Shown here: one piece after another, positions 1-5,541 of the stretch
Layout of the letters: every line of letters begins with the position of its first letter
Position numbering within the stretch: position 1 is the first letter of the stretch
NCBI GenBank assembly: GCA_013140935.1
Contig: JABFSD010000307.1
Span: 1-6,798, forward strand
Direction of reading: 5' to 3'
DNA from: Acidobacteriota bacterium
GTDB taxonomy: Bacteria; Acidobacteriota; Blastocatellia; RBC074
Length of the DNA: 6,798 nt
The notes under the pieces: model-generated
What the model was told of the DNA's origin: nothing
Databases searched by the model: none
What the model saw: only the letters and a program-made list of their open reading frames with translations
Made by a program: the position numbers and the translations under genes

Positions 1-40
1 CCGCTGGGAAATTTCCCTTTGTTTTATGGGCTGCTGCGCG

Positions 41-68
41 GGGCGAGTTACGGCGAATAGCCTCGCCC
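41..68. other. Inverted repeat in the region upstream of comM
   Basis: GGGCGAG (41-47) is perfectly complementary to CTCGCCC (62-68) across a 14-base loop. No U-tract follows on either side, so it is not a convincing terminator. It lies about 40 bases upstream of the comM promoter and could be the end of structure belonging to an upstream transcript or simply chance. Nothing else coding is visible in bases 1-223. Confidence 0.25.
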
Positions 69-105
69 ACCAATCTGTGTGAAGCCCACGAGCACGTTGC
101 TCACA

Positions 106-133
106 TTGACTCATTAATGCCCCTCGGTATACT
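106..133 (+). promoter_or_regulatory. Sigma70-type promoter for comM
   Basis: TTGACT (106-111) and TATACT (128-133) are each one mismatch from the -35 and -10 consensus, with a 16-base spacer. Transcription would start near 140, leaving a leader of roughly 85 bases before the GTG start at 224. It is the best promoter match in the window. The aldo/keto reductase gene downstream may be read from it too, because no terminator is visible between the two genes. Confidence 0.7.
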
Positions 134-207
134 CCCCGTCGTCTCGCTGATCGTGAAGGGAGTTGCTCCGTCTTGATTCCGTGCATGAGCCTCTTACGTT
201 GACCTCG

Positions 208-216
208 AGGAAAGGA
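208..216 (+). promoter_or_regulatory. Ribosome binding site fixing the GTG start of comM
   Basis: The purine-rich AGGAAAGGA ends 7 bases before GTG at 224. There is no in-frame ATG near the conserved N-terminus of the protein, so this site decides the start. Confidence 0.65.
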
Positions 217-223
217 TGTTGCC

Positions 224-1771
224 GTGCTTTTCAAAACACTCAGTGCCGCTGTCTATGGAATTGACGCCGAATTAGTAGAAGTCGAAGTTGATCTCACGCC
301 GCGTCCGGGCGATGCGCAAGGCGATCCGATGATCACCGTGGTCGGTCTGCCCGATTTGGCGGTGCGCGAAAGCCGCGAACGCATTCGCGCGGCCATCAAC
401 AACAGCGGCTTTTTCTTTCCGCTTTACAAAATCACGATCAACCTCGCGCCCGCCGATGTGAAAAAAGAAGGTTCGGCCTTTGACCTGCCCATCGCCATCG
501 GCATTCTCGGCGCGAACGGCGAACTGAAATCAGAGAACCTCGACGACACCATGCTGGTAGGCGAACTGGCGCTCGATGGCCGCGTGCGTTCGGTGCGCGG
601 TGCCTTGCCCATCGCCATCGCGGCACAAAAGCGAGGCTTTCGCCGATTGCTGCTGCCAGCCGAGAATGCCCGCGAAGCCGCGGTCGTAAGCGGTCTGGCC
701 GTCTATCCTGTCGCCGACTTGCGCGAAGTGGTCACGTTGCTCAATGCAGATGAATTGCCGCCGCCGCTTCAGGTAGACACCGAAGCGATGTTCAGCACGA
801 GCGACCAATACGCCATTGACTTCCGCGAAGTGCGCGGCCAGATGCACGCCAAGCGCGCGCTCGAAATTGCTTCGGCGGGTTCGCACAACATTTTGATGAT
901 CGGCCCGCCCGGCTCAGGCAAGACCATGTTGGCCAAACGGCTGCCTACGATCTTGCCGCCTATTACGTTTGGAGAAGCGCTCGAAACCACGAAAGTGCAT
1001 AGCGTGGCGGGTTACACCGATGCGCGCGGGTTGTTGACGACGCGCCCGTTTCGCTCGCCGCACCATACGATCAGCGATGCCGGTCTCATCGGAGGCGGCG
1101 CGATTCCGCGCCCCGGCGAAGTGAGTCTCGCGCACAACGGCGTGTTGTTTTTGGATGAGTTGCCGGAATTCGAGCGCAACGTGCTGGAGGTATTGCGCCA
1201 ACCGCTCGAAGACCAAAAGGTCACCATCAGCCGCGCCGCGATGTCGTTGACGTTTCCGGCCAGTTTCATGCTGGTGGGCGCGCTTAATCCCTGCGCGTGC
1301 GGATTCTATGGCGATCCCACACGTGAATGCCGTTGCACGCCGATGCAAATCCAGCGCTACATCTCGAAAATCTCCGGCCCGTTGTTGGATCGCATAGACA
1401 TTCACATCAATGTTCCCGCCGTGAAAGTCAGTGAGCTTTCAGCACAGGAAAGTGGCGAAGGCTCGACGGAAATTCGCGCGCGCGTGCTGGCGGCGCGGAA
1501 AATTCAACAAGCGCGCTTTGCCGACGGCGCGGTCTACTGTAACGCGCAAATGCCGTCGCGCCTGATTCGTAAGTTCTGTGCCATCGGCGCTTCGTCTCAG
1601 CAACTGCTGGAACGAGCGATTATGAAACTGGGACTGTCGGCGCGCGCTTATGACCGCATTCTCAAAGTCAGCCGCACGATTGCCGACCTCGCTGGCGCGA
1701 CGCAAATCGAAGATCATCATCTCTCTGAAGCCGTACAATACCGCACGCTTGACCGGACGTATTGGCAATGA
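224..1771 (+). CDS. comM: ComM/YifB family Mg-chelatase-like AAA+ ATPase
   Basis: This is a 515-residue protein of full family length. Residues about 5-170 form the N-terminal ChlI-like domain with its typical opening (SAAVYGIDA) and the [15 protein letters not shown] segment. Residues about 200-400 form the Mg-chelatase-type AAA+ module: Walker A GPPGSGKT (227-234), Walker B LFLDE (308-312), and SGPLLDRID (384-392), whose Arg390 is placed like a trans-acting arginine. Four cysteines in the ALNPC...CRC stretch (357, 359, 369, 371) match a family signature and may bind metal. The C-terminal Mg_chelatase_C helical domain covers about 415-512. Studied ComM proteins are hexameric helicases that drive branch migration when transforming DNA is integrated; that role here is inferred from the family, and the protein should be cytoplasmic. 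The GTG start is supported by AGGAAAGGA 7 bases upstream. No competence genes are visible nearby. Confidence 0.95.
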   Translation: MLFKTLSAAVYGIDAELVEVEVDLTPRPGDAQGDPMITVVGLPDLAVRESRERIRAAINNSGFFFPLYKITINLAPADVKKEGSAFDLPIAIGILGANGELKSENLDDTMLVGELALDGRVRSVRGALPIAIAAQKRGFRRLLLPAENAREAAVVSGLAVYPVADLREVVTLLNADELPPPLQVDTEAMFSTSDQYAIDFREVRGQMHAKRALEIASAGSHNILMIGPPGSGKTMLAKRLPTILPPITFGEALETTKVHSVAGYTDARGLLTTRPFRSPHHTISDAGLIGGGAIPRPGEVSLAHNGVLFLDELPEFERNVLEVLRQPLEDQKVTISRAAMSLTFPASFMLVGALNPCACGFYGDPTRECRCTPMQIQRYISKISGPLLDRIDIHINVPAVKVSELSAQESGEGSTEIRARVLAARKIQQARFADGAVYCNAQMPSRLIRKFCAIGASSQQLLERAIMKLGLSARAYDRILKVSRTIADLAGATQIEDHHLSEAVQYRTLDRTYWQ

Positions 1772-1783
1772 CGTATTGGCAAT
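1756..1783. repeat. Perfect 14-bp tandem duplication across the comM stop codon
   Basis: The unit GACGTATTGGCAAT occurs at 1756-1769 and again immediately at 1770-1783, and the following G extends the match by one base. The first copy encodes the last residues of ComM (TYWQ) and runs into its TGA (1769-1771); the second copy lies wholly after the coding frame. The duplication therefore leaves the protein intact and only lengthens the gap to the next gene. It looks like a replication-slippage product. Confidence 0.9.
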
Positions 1784-1842
1784 GAAGAAGCGGCATACGA
1801 TCTTGCTGCAACTATCTTCTCTCTCGAAAAGGAATCATTCGT

Positions 1843-2808
1843 ATGCGTTATCGCAAACTGGGCAGAACCAATATCGAAGTTTCGGAAATCGGTTACGGCG
1901 CGTGGGGCATCGGCGGCGTGCAGTGGCTGGGCGGCAATGACGACGAAGCCTTGCGCGCGTTGCATCTGGCGATAGATCAAGGGCTGAACTTTATTGACAC
2001 GGCGCTGGCTTACGGTGGCGGACACAGCGAGCGCCTGTGCGGCGAAGTCATTCGCAGCCGCAAGGAAAGCATCACGGTGGCGACGAAAGTGCCGCCGAAG
2101 AACGGTCAGTGGCCGGCGGCTTCAGTGCCGCTGCGTGAAGTGTTTCCGCACGATTACATCATCGAATGCACCGAGCAGAGTTTGCGCAATCTCAAACTCG
2201 ACGTGATTGATTTGCAGCAATTGCACGTATGGCACGACGACTGGGCCGACGACAACGAATGGCTCGACGCGCTCGAAACGCTACGCGCACAAGGCAAGGT
2301 GCGCTATTTCGGGTTGTCGCTCAACGATTACCAACCAGCGAATTGTGTGAAAGCCATACGGCGCGGACTGATTGACGCAGTGCAAGTGATTTACAACCTC
2401 TTCGAGCAAGCGCCGGAAAACGAACTCTATCCGGTTTGCCAGCAACTCAACGTAGGCGTCATCGCCCGCGTACCCTTCGACGAAAGCGGATTGACCGGAG
2501 CCATCAAACCCAATTCGACTTTCCCTGAAGGTGATTTTCGCAACTGGTTCTTTCGCGGTGACCGTAAGCAAAAAATCTTTGAGCGCGTCGAACGTTTGAA
2601 AGCATTGTTGGGTGATGAAGCGGTCTCGTTGCCGGAACTCGCGTTGCGCTTCACGTTGCAACACGATGCCGTAAGTAATGTCATTCCCGGCATGCGCACC
2701 ACGGCGCACGTCGCCAGCAATCTCGCCTGTGCTGACGGCAAAAAGTTTTCCGCCGAACTGATGGCGAAGCTGCGCACCTTTGCCTGGGATCGTACCGGCG
2801 AGTGGTGA
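1843..2808 (+). CDS. Aldo/keto reductase
   Basis: This 321-residue protein has the normal length for a single-domain, (beta/alpha)8-barrel, NADP(H)-dependent reductase of carbonyl compounds. The family tetrad is visible: Asp52 and Tyr57 in FIDTALAYG, Lys82 in VATKVP, and His128 in LQQLHVW. The N-terminal signature [23 protein letters not shown] and the late cofactor-binding segment [16 protein letters not shown] (about 279-294) are both present. The protein should be cytoplasmic, with no signal peptide or membrane segment. The substrate cannot be read from the sequence, and many such proteins have broad or unknown substrates, so I give no symbol. ATG 1843 is preceded by AAAAGGA (1827-1833) at 9 bases. 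It begins 71 bases after the comM stop with no terminator between, so co-transcription is possible, and it ends at the terminator at 2873. Confidence 0.93.
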   Translation: MRYRKLGRTNIEVSEIGYGAWGIGGVQWLGGNDDEALRALHLAIDQGLNFIDTALAYGGGHSERLCGEVIRSRKESITVATKVPPKNGQWPAASVPLREVFPHDYIIECTEQSLRNLKLDVIDLQQLHVWHDDWADDNEWLDALETLRAQGKVRYFGLSLNDYQPANCVKAIRRGLIDAVQVIYNLFEQAPENELYPVCQQLNVGVIARVPFDESGLTGAIKPNSTFPEGDFRNWFFRGDRKQKIFERVERLKALLGDEAVSLPELALRFTLQHDAVSNVIPGMRTTAHVASNLACADGKKFSAELMAKLRTFAWDRTGEW

Positions 2809-2872
2809 AATTCAAAATTTGACGTATTGGTATTGGTGGGCAAAACCTGAGTCGCCGTTAGTACAAAAAATG

Positions 2873-2919
2873 AAAGGGCTGTGCAGCGTAAAAACTGCAC
2901 AGCCCTTTCGGTTTTTTTT
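2873..2919. terminator. Bidirectional intrinsic terminator
   Basis: AAAGGGCTGTGCAG (2873-2886) pairs perfectly with CTGCACAGCCCTTT (2895-2908) across an 8-base loop. On the + strand CGG and then eight T follow (2912-2919), ending the aldo/keto reductase transcript. On the - strand six T follow the stem after two bases (A-run at 2865-2870 on +), ending the small gene that stops at 2934. It sits between convergent genes, as expected for a shared terminator. Confidence 0.93.
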
Positions 2920-2933
2920 ACCTCGTTGGTGTT

Positions 2934-3260
2934 TTAGGACATCTCGATGCCAACTGCGCGCAAGGCGTCAAGGGTATAACCCCGCTCTGCCAACAGGTGC
3001 ATTTGCCCGCCGCAAACGTAGGCAAATGGGCGACCATCATATTTCTTGCTCGCCAGCGGATTGGCTTTCAGGTCTTCACCCGTCACCAGCAACCACATAT
3101 CGGTGAGATGTTCGTGAATCATCGAATTGACCTTCTCCTGGGGTTGCGGCGGAGGCGGGAGCGTTAAATCCGTCGGTGGGACGGTTTCGAGCGCCGCATT
3201 CACTGCAACCATTTCTTCCACGTTATTCGTAGTCAGCATATTCTCTCCAGTTTTCTTCAT
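2934..3260 (-). CDS. Small protein of unknown function with a proline-rich linker
   Basis: I do not recognise this 108-residue protein. Three things support a real gene: ribosome binding sites before plausible starts, a shared terminator 25 bases after its stop, and a non-random composition. ATG 3260 has AGAGGA 7 bases upstream; a GTG directly before it (3263) and ATG 3239 (GGAG at 5-6 bases, giving 101 residues) are alternatives. The N-terminal third (1-27) is polar to acidic. A proline-rich segment follows (28-41, including LPPPPQPQ). The C-terminal part (43-108) looks folded, with a helix-like MIHEHLTDMWLLVTGEDL, a single cysteine in FAYVCGGQ (Cys83) and an amphipathic end LLAERGYTLDALRAVGIEMS. 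There is no signal peptide or membrane segment. It is transcribed alone, facing the reductase. A ribosomal peptide precursor (leader plus core) is one possibility, but no modification gene is present in the window. Confidence 0.6.
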   Translation of the reverse strand: MKKTGENMLTTNNVEEMVAVNAALETVPPTDLTLPPPPQPQEKVNSMIHEHLTDMWLLVTGEDLKANPLASKKYDGRPFAYVCGGQMHLLAERGYTLDALRAVGIEMS

Positions 3261-3432
3261 CACCGTATCCTCTCACCTGCACCGAAGTCAAAAAACCTTT
3301 ACTGCTTCTGTTTCCTAATGCGGCGCTCTGATGCAACACTTGTACCGTGCGTTGTTTAATGTTCAGGCTGTCAGGCCTATGAATTTTGCCTTCTCGGTTA
3401 TGGGGTGCTTCTTGTAGATATTATGGCGCTGA

Positions 3433-3458
3433 CAGGAAGGAGGTGAACTCGCTTCCTG
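3433..3458 (+). other. Hairpin enclosing a perfect Shine-Dalgarno consensus
   Basis: CAGGAAG (3433-3439) plus GAG (3440-3442) pair with CTC (3448-3450) and CTTCCTG (3452-3458), leaving a 5-base loop and one bulged G at 3451. The ascending arm and loop contain AAGGAGGTGA (3437-3446), fully complementary to the 16S rRNA 3' end. No ATG, GTG or TTG stands at normal distance; the only codon of that kind is CTG 3456. It may be a structured RNA element with a masked ribosome site, or chance. No known RNA family was recognised. Confidence 0.3.
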
Positions 3459-3706
3459 ACTGAATCCGGGCTATCTCGTTGGGACGAGCAGTTGGGGACG
3501 ATGGTCAAATCTAGTTGTGCCGGTGATTGCGCCTGCCAAGAAGGTGTGCGGCTTTACTTAATTCATTACCGATAAACCTTTGCTTATTTGGCACTGCATT
3601 ACTACACGCTGAAATTGATTTCGTCAAAGGGCATGCATCCGTTGGACGATTTTTATGCAAATTTTTCTCACACGACCAAACTTTGGGCTTAAAGCTGAAA
3701 GTCATG

Positions 3707-3735
3707 TTGAAGACCTGTGAGCGCTCTGCTAGAGT
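3707..3735 (+). promoter_or_regulatory. Candidate sigma70 promoter upstream of the penicillin-binding protein gene
   Basis: TTGAAG (3707-3712) and TAGAGT (3730-3735) are separated by the ideal 17 bases; each keeps four of six consensus positions. It points toward the short frame at 3858 and the penicillin-binding protein gene at 4135. If used, the transcript would have a leader of nearly 400 bases before the latter. Confidence 0.4.
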
Positions 3736-3766
3736 GCCCCCGTGTCAGCCCCCTTGCTCGGCATAG

Positions 3767-3797
3767 TTGACACAGGATGTAAAAAATTCTGTGTAGT
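3767..3797 (+). promoter_or_regulatory. Second promoter-like element overlapped by an inverted repeat
   Basis: A perfect -35 hexamer TTGACA (3767-3772) is followed, after a long 19-base spacer, by the weak -10 TGTAGT (3792-3797). An inverted repeat ACACAG (3770-3775) / CTGTGT (3789-3794), with 13 AT-rich bases between, overlaps both hexamers. That is the arrangement expected of a repressor operator, but 6-bp arms can arise by chance and the -10 is poor. Confidence 0.25.
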
Positions 3798-3857
3798 TTT
3801 TGCGAGCAAGTCCTTGGGTTGGGCTTCTTGCAAAGCCCTTACAGGGAGGTAGGCACA

Positions 3858-4058
3858 ATGCAGTTCGTTCTCTCCACGTTGGTTGTATACCCCAATCGCT
3901 ATCTGGTTCGACGGATGGCGCAACACAACGTATCAAGGTCGCAAGCGGTCTCCACGCGGCCTTGCCTAAAGATGAAAGTGCAATTAGTTGAAGTATCGCC
4001 CAAAGCGCCGCTATCCGCCGCGCTTTTTCAGGGCCAGTCGTCGCGTATTAGACGCTGA
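3858..4058 (+). CDS. Possible short leader ORF before the penicillin-binding protein gene
   Basis: This frame encodes 66 residues beginning MQFVLSTLVVYPNRYLVRRM. Its main support is a strong ribosome binding site, GGGAGGT (3843-3849), about 8 bases before the ATG. The sequence is basic, mildly hydrophobic at the start and resembles no family I know; the latter half reads like untranslated DNA. It ends 76 bases before the penicillin-binding protein start and follows two promoter-like elements, so it could be a leader peptide or upstream ORF whose translation influences the downstream gene. It could equally be a fortuitous frame in a leader RNA. Confidence 0.28.
   Translation: MQFVLSTLVVYPNRYLVRRMAQHNVSRSQAVSTRPCLKMKVQLVEVSPKAPLSAALFQGQSSRIRR
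4002..4028 (+). terminator. Possible weak terminator or attenuator in the leader
   Basis: AAAGCGC (4002-4008) pairs with GCGCTTT (4020-4026) across an 11-base loop, and the run of T extends to 4028. The short stem and a five-base T-run partly used in pairing make it weak as a terminator. It falls inside the end of the short frame 3858-4058 and before the penicillin-binding protein gene, where an attenuator would sit. A second hairpin, GCAGCC (4090-4095) / GGCTGC (4105-4110), lies just upstream of the ribosome binding site. Confidence 0.22.
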
Positions 4059-4134
4059 GCCGAGCATGTCCACCTGTCATCGTTGCCCAGCAGCCGTACT
4101 CCAAGGCTGCCCACAGGAAAGAAAGGGTTTAGCA

Positions 4135-5460
4135 ATGCTGAAGTATCTGCGCGCGTCCATAGCGCACGTTTTGTTCCTTTTCGTATGCATGTCGCTTTTG
4201 ATATGCATGCCGATTGAAGCTGCGGCCAAATCCCGCAAAAAACCTGCGGCAAAAACGCAGGCCAAAAGCAGCAAGGCTTCGAGCAATAAGCGCGCCAGTC
4301 GCACGGAAGCCAAAGCGAATGCCAAAGAAATGCAGGCGTTGCTGCGTAAAAAAGGCAAGCTGACCAAAGAAGAGCGCAAAAAAGTCGGTTCTTATCGCGC
4401 CGCTCTGGCCGCCGCCGAGCGCCGCCGCCGCCAAGCCATTTATGAAGCCCGTATGCGCGCCATTCGCGCCCGCGACGAAGGCTTGCGCAACATCGCTGCC
4501 ACTAACGTACTCAAAGACAACAGCACGGGCGAAGACCTTGAAATCCGTCATGCCGCCATCGAAGCTCTCGGTGGCAAAGCGGGCACGGTCGTCGTGATGG
4601 ATCCAAACAACGGACGCATCTTCGCCATCGTCAATCAACAGATGGCGCTGGGTTCACCGGTGAAGCCCTGTTCAACAGTGAAGCTGGTTTCCGGCTTGTC
4701 CGCCCTGCACGAAGGCGTTTTCGACCCAAATCTCGACGTTCCCATCACCGCGCGTTATTCGATGAATCTGACCGACGCGCTGGCGCGTTCAGACAATCCA
4801 TTCTTTCAGGTCGTAGGCCATCGCGTAGGCTTTGAAGGAATGATGCGTTACGCCAGCAATTTCGGCTTCGGTGAAATGACCGGCATCAACTATCCGGGTG
4901 AAAGCCCCGGCTTCATTCCCGAAGAAGATACCCGAACCATGCCAAGCCACGGCGACGGGTTCGGTATCACGGCAGTTCAGCTTGCTACTTTCACCGCCGC
5001 TATCGCCAATGGCGGCAATCTGTATGTCCCGCGCGTGCCGCGTTCGGCTGAAGAGCAAATCAACTTCCGTCCGCAACTGAAACGCCGCATCGAAATGTCG
5101 CCCGAAGATCGCTTGCGGATGATGGCCGGTATGATCGGCGCGGTGAATTATGGCACAGGCAAGCTGGCGTATGATCCGTTGAGCCAAGTCGCAGGCAAGA
5201 CCGGAACCTGCACGGGCGAGACCGACAAGCTTGGCTTGTTCACCTCGTTTTCGAGCGTTGAAAACCCCCGTCTCGTCGTCACCGTCGTCACAACCGGTTC
5301 GACCGAAGCGGGCAAACGCGCCGCCGATATCGCCGGTCGCCTTTATCGTTCGATTTCCTATAAGTACTTCAAACCCGGCAGCAACCCGCAACTCGCTCCG
5401 GCTTCCACGGTGATGGACTTCCCGCGTCTGGGCGGCAACAGTTCAAACAATCAACGCTAA
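4135..5460 (+). CDS. Penicillin-binding protein, transpeptidase domain, on a basic stalk
   Basis: The gene encodes 441 residues. All three active-site motifs of penicillin-binding transpeptidases are present: S180-T-V-K183 with the catalytic serine, S219-D-N221 and K355-T-G357. Surrounding segments (ALARSDNPFFQVVG, FGFGEMTGINYPGE, AVQLATFTAAIANGG) match class B enzymes, which cross-link peptidoglycan and are beta-lactam targets. The N-terminus (about 1-31) is a signal peptide or uncleaved anchor (hydrophobic 10-27, then EAAAKS). Residues 32-120 are a low-complexity Lys/Ala/Arg-rich, probably helical stalk instead of the usual class B pedestal domain, so the protein is short for a class B enzyme. 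ATG 4135 was chosen because the signal peptide starts there and AAAGGG lies 7 bases upstream; the frame is open back to 3988, but that extension is basic and unlike coding sequence. The gene ends 11 bases before a strong terminator. Its exact role (essential cross-linker, carboxypeptidase-like or sensor) is not determined. Confidence 0.9.
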   Translation: MLKYLRASIAHVLFLFVCMSLLICMPIEAAAKSRKKPAAKTQAKSSKASSNKRASRTEAKANAKEMQALLRKKGKLTKEERKKVGSYRAALAAAERRRRQAIYEARMRAIRARDEGLRNIAATNVLKDNSTGEDLEIRHAAIEALGGKAGTVVVMDPNNGRIFAIVNQQMALGSPVKPCSTVKLVSGLSALHEGVFDPNLDVPITARYSMNLTDALARSDNPFFQVVGHRVGFEGMMRYASNFGFGEMTGINYPGESPGFIPEEDTRTMPSHGDGFGITAVQLATFTAAIANGGNLYVPRVPRSAEEQINFRPQLKRRIEMSPEDRLRMMAGMIGAVNYGTGKLAYDPLSQVAGKTGTCTGETDKLGLFTSFSSVENPRLVVTVVTTGSTEAGKRAADIAGRLYRSISYKYFKPGSNPQLAPASTVMDFPRLGGNSSNNQR

Positions 5461-5471
5461 TTTGATAAGGC

Positions 5472-5525
5472 AAAAGAAATAGGGGCAAAGGAATTCGCAC
5501 AAATTCCTTTGCCCCTATTTCTTTT
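5472..5525. terminator. Bidirectional intrinsic terminator with a 24-bp perfect stem
   Basis: Bases 5472-5495 pair without mismatch with 5502-5525 across the 6-base loop CGCACA. The core is GGGGCAAAGG/CCTTTGCCCC, flanked by A-runs on the 5' side and T-runs on the 3' side, so each strand produces a GC-rich stem followed by a U-rich tail. It lies 11 bases after the penicillin-binding protein stop and 16 bases past the murJ stop, between convergent genes. Confidence 0.95.
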
Positions 5526-5541
5526 TCTTAAGTGCCATTTT

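Larger units (their letters stand above)
3264..3857. other. Long gene-poor, AT-richer intergenic region
   Basis: These 594 bases lie between the start of the minus-strand small gene and the first plausible short frame toward the penicillin-binding protein. Possible reading frames here (such as 3527-3766 + or 3511-3705 -) lack convincing ribosome binding sites and give compositions unlike real proteins. The base composition is visibly richer in A and T than the flanking genes. Contents I can point to are a hairpin carrying a consensus Shine-Dalgarno sequence (3433-3458), a small hairpin CTCGT-TGGG-ACGAG (3475-3488), two promoter-like elements (3707-3735, 3767-3797) and a 6-bp stem GGGCTT/AAGCCC (3821-3838). 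The promoter of the minus-strand gene should also be here, but I could not find a clear one. Confidence 0.6.

Noticed and set aside
6..17. Palindrome GGGAAATTTCCC followed by a T-rich stretch, read as a terminator of an upstream gene
   Set aside because: A hairpin would have only about four base pairs; too weak, and the upstream gene is not visible.
90..102. GAGC-N5-GCTC inverted repeat just upstream of the comM -35 box, as a possible operator
   Set aside because: Four-base arms are too short to distinguish from chance.
530..886. Open frames antisense to comM (also 914-1405 and others)
   Set aside because: They mirror the codon pattern of a strong conserved gene on the other strand, and the predicted residues are unlike real proteins.
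2820..2830. Third copy of TGACGTATTGG shared with the repeat at the comM stop, here just after the reductase stop
   Set aside because: An 11-base match between two places is expected by chance several times in a window this size, so I do not treat it as a dispersed repeat.
3988..4134. N-terminal extension of the penicillin-binding protein frame to ATG 3988
   Set aside because: The extra 49 residues are basic and low in hydrophobicity, and would place the obvious signal peptide inside the protein. ATG 4135 has its own ribosome binding site and begins the signal peptide.
4789..5391. 200-residue minus-strand frame opposite the penicillin-binding protein gene
   Set aside because: It covers the conserved transpeptidase domain in antisense and shows no family features of its own.
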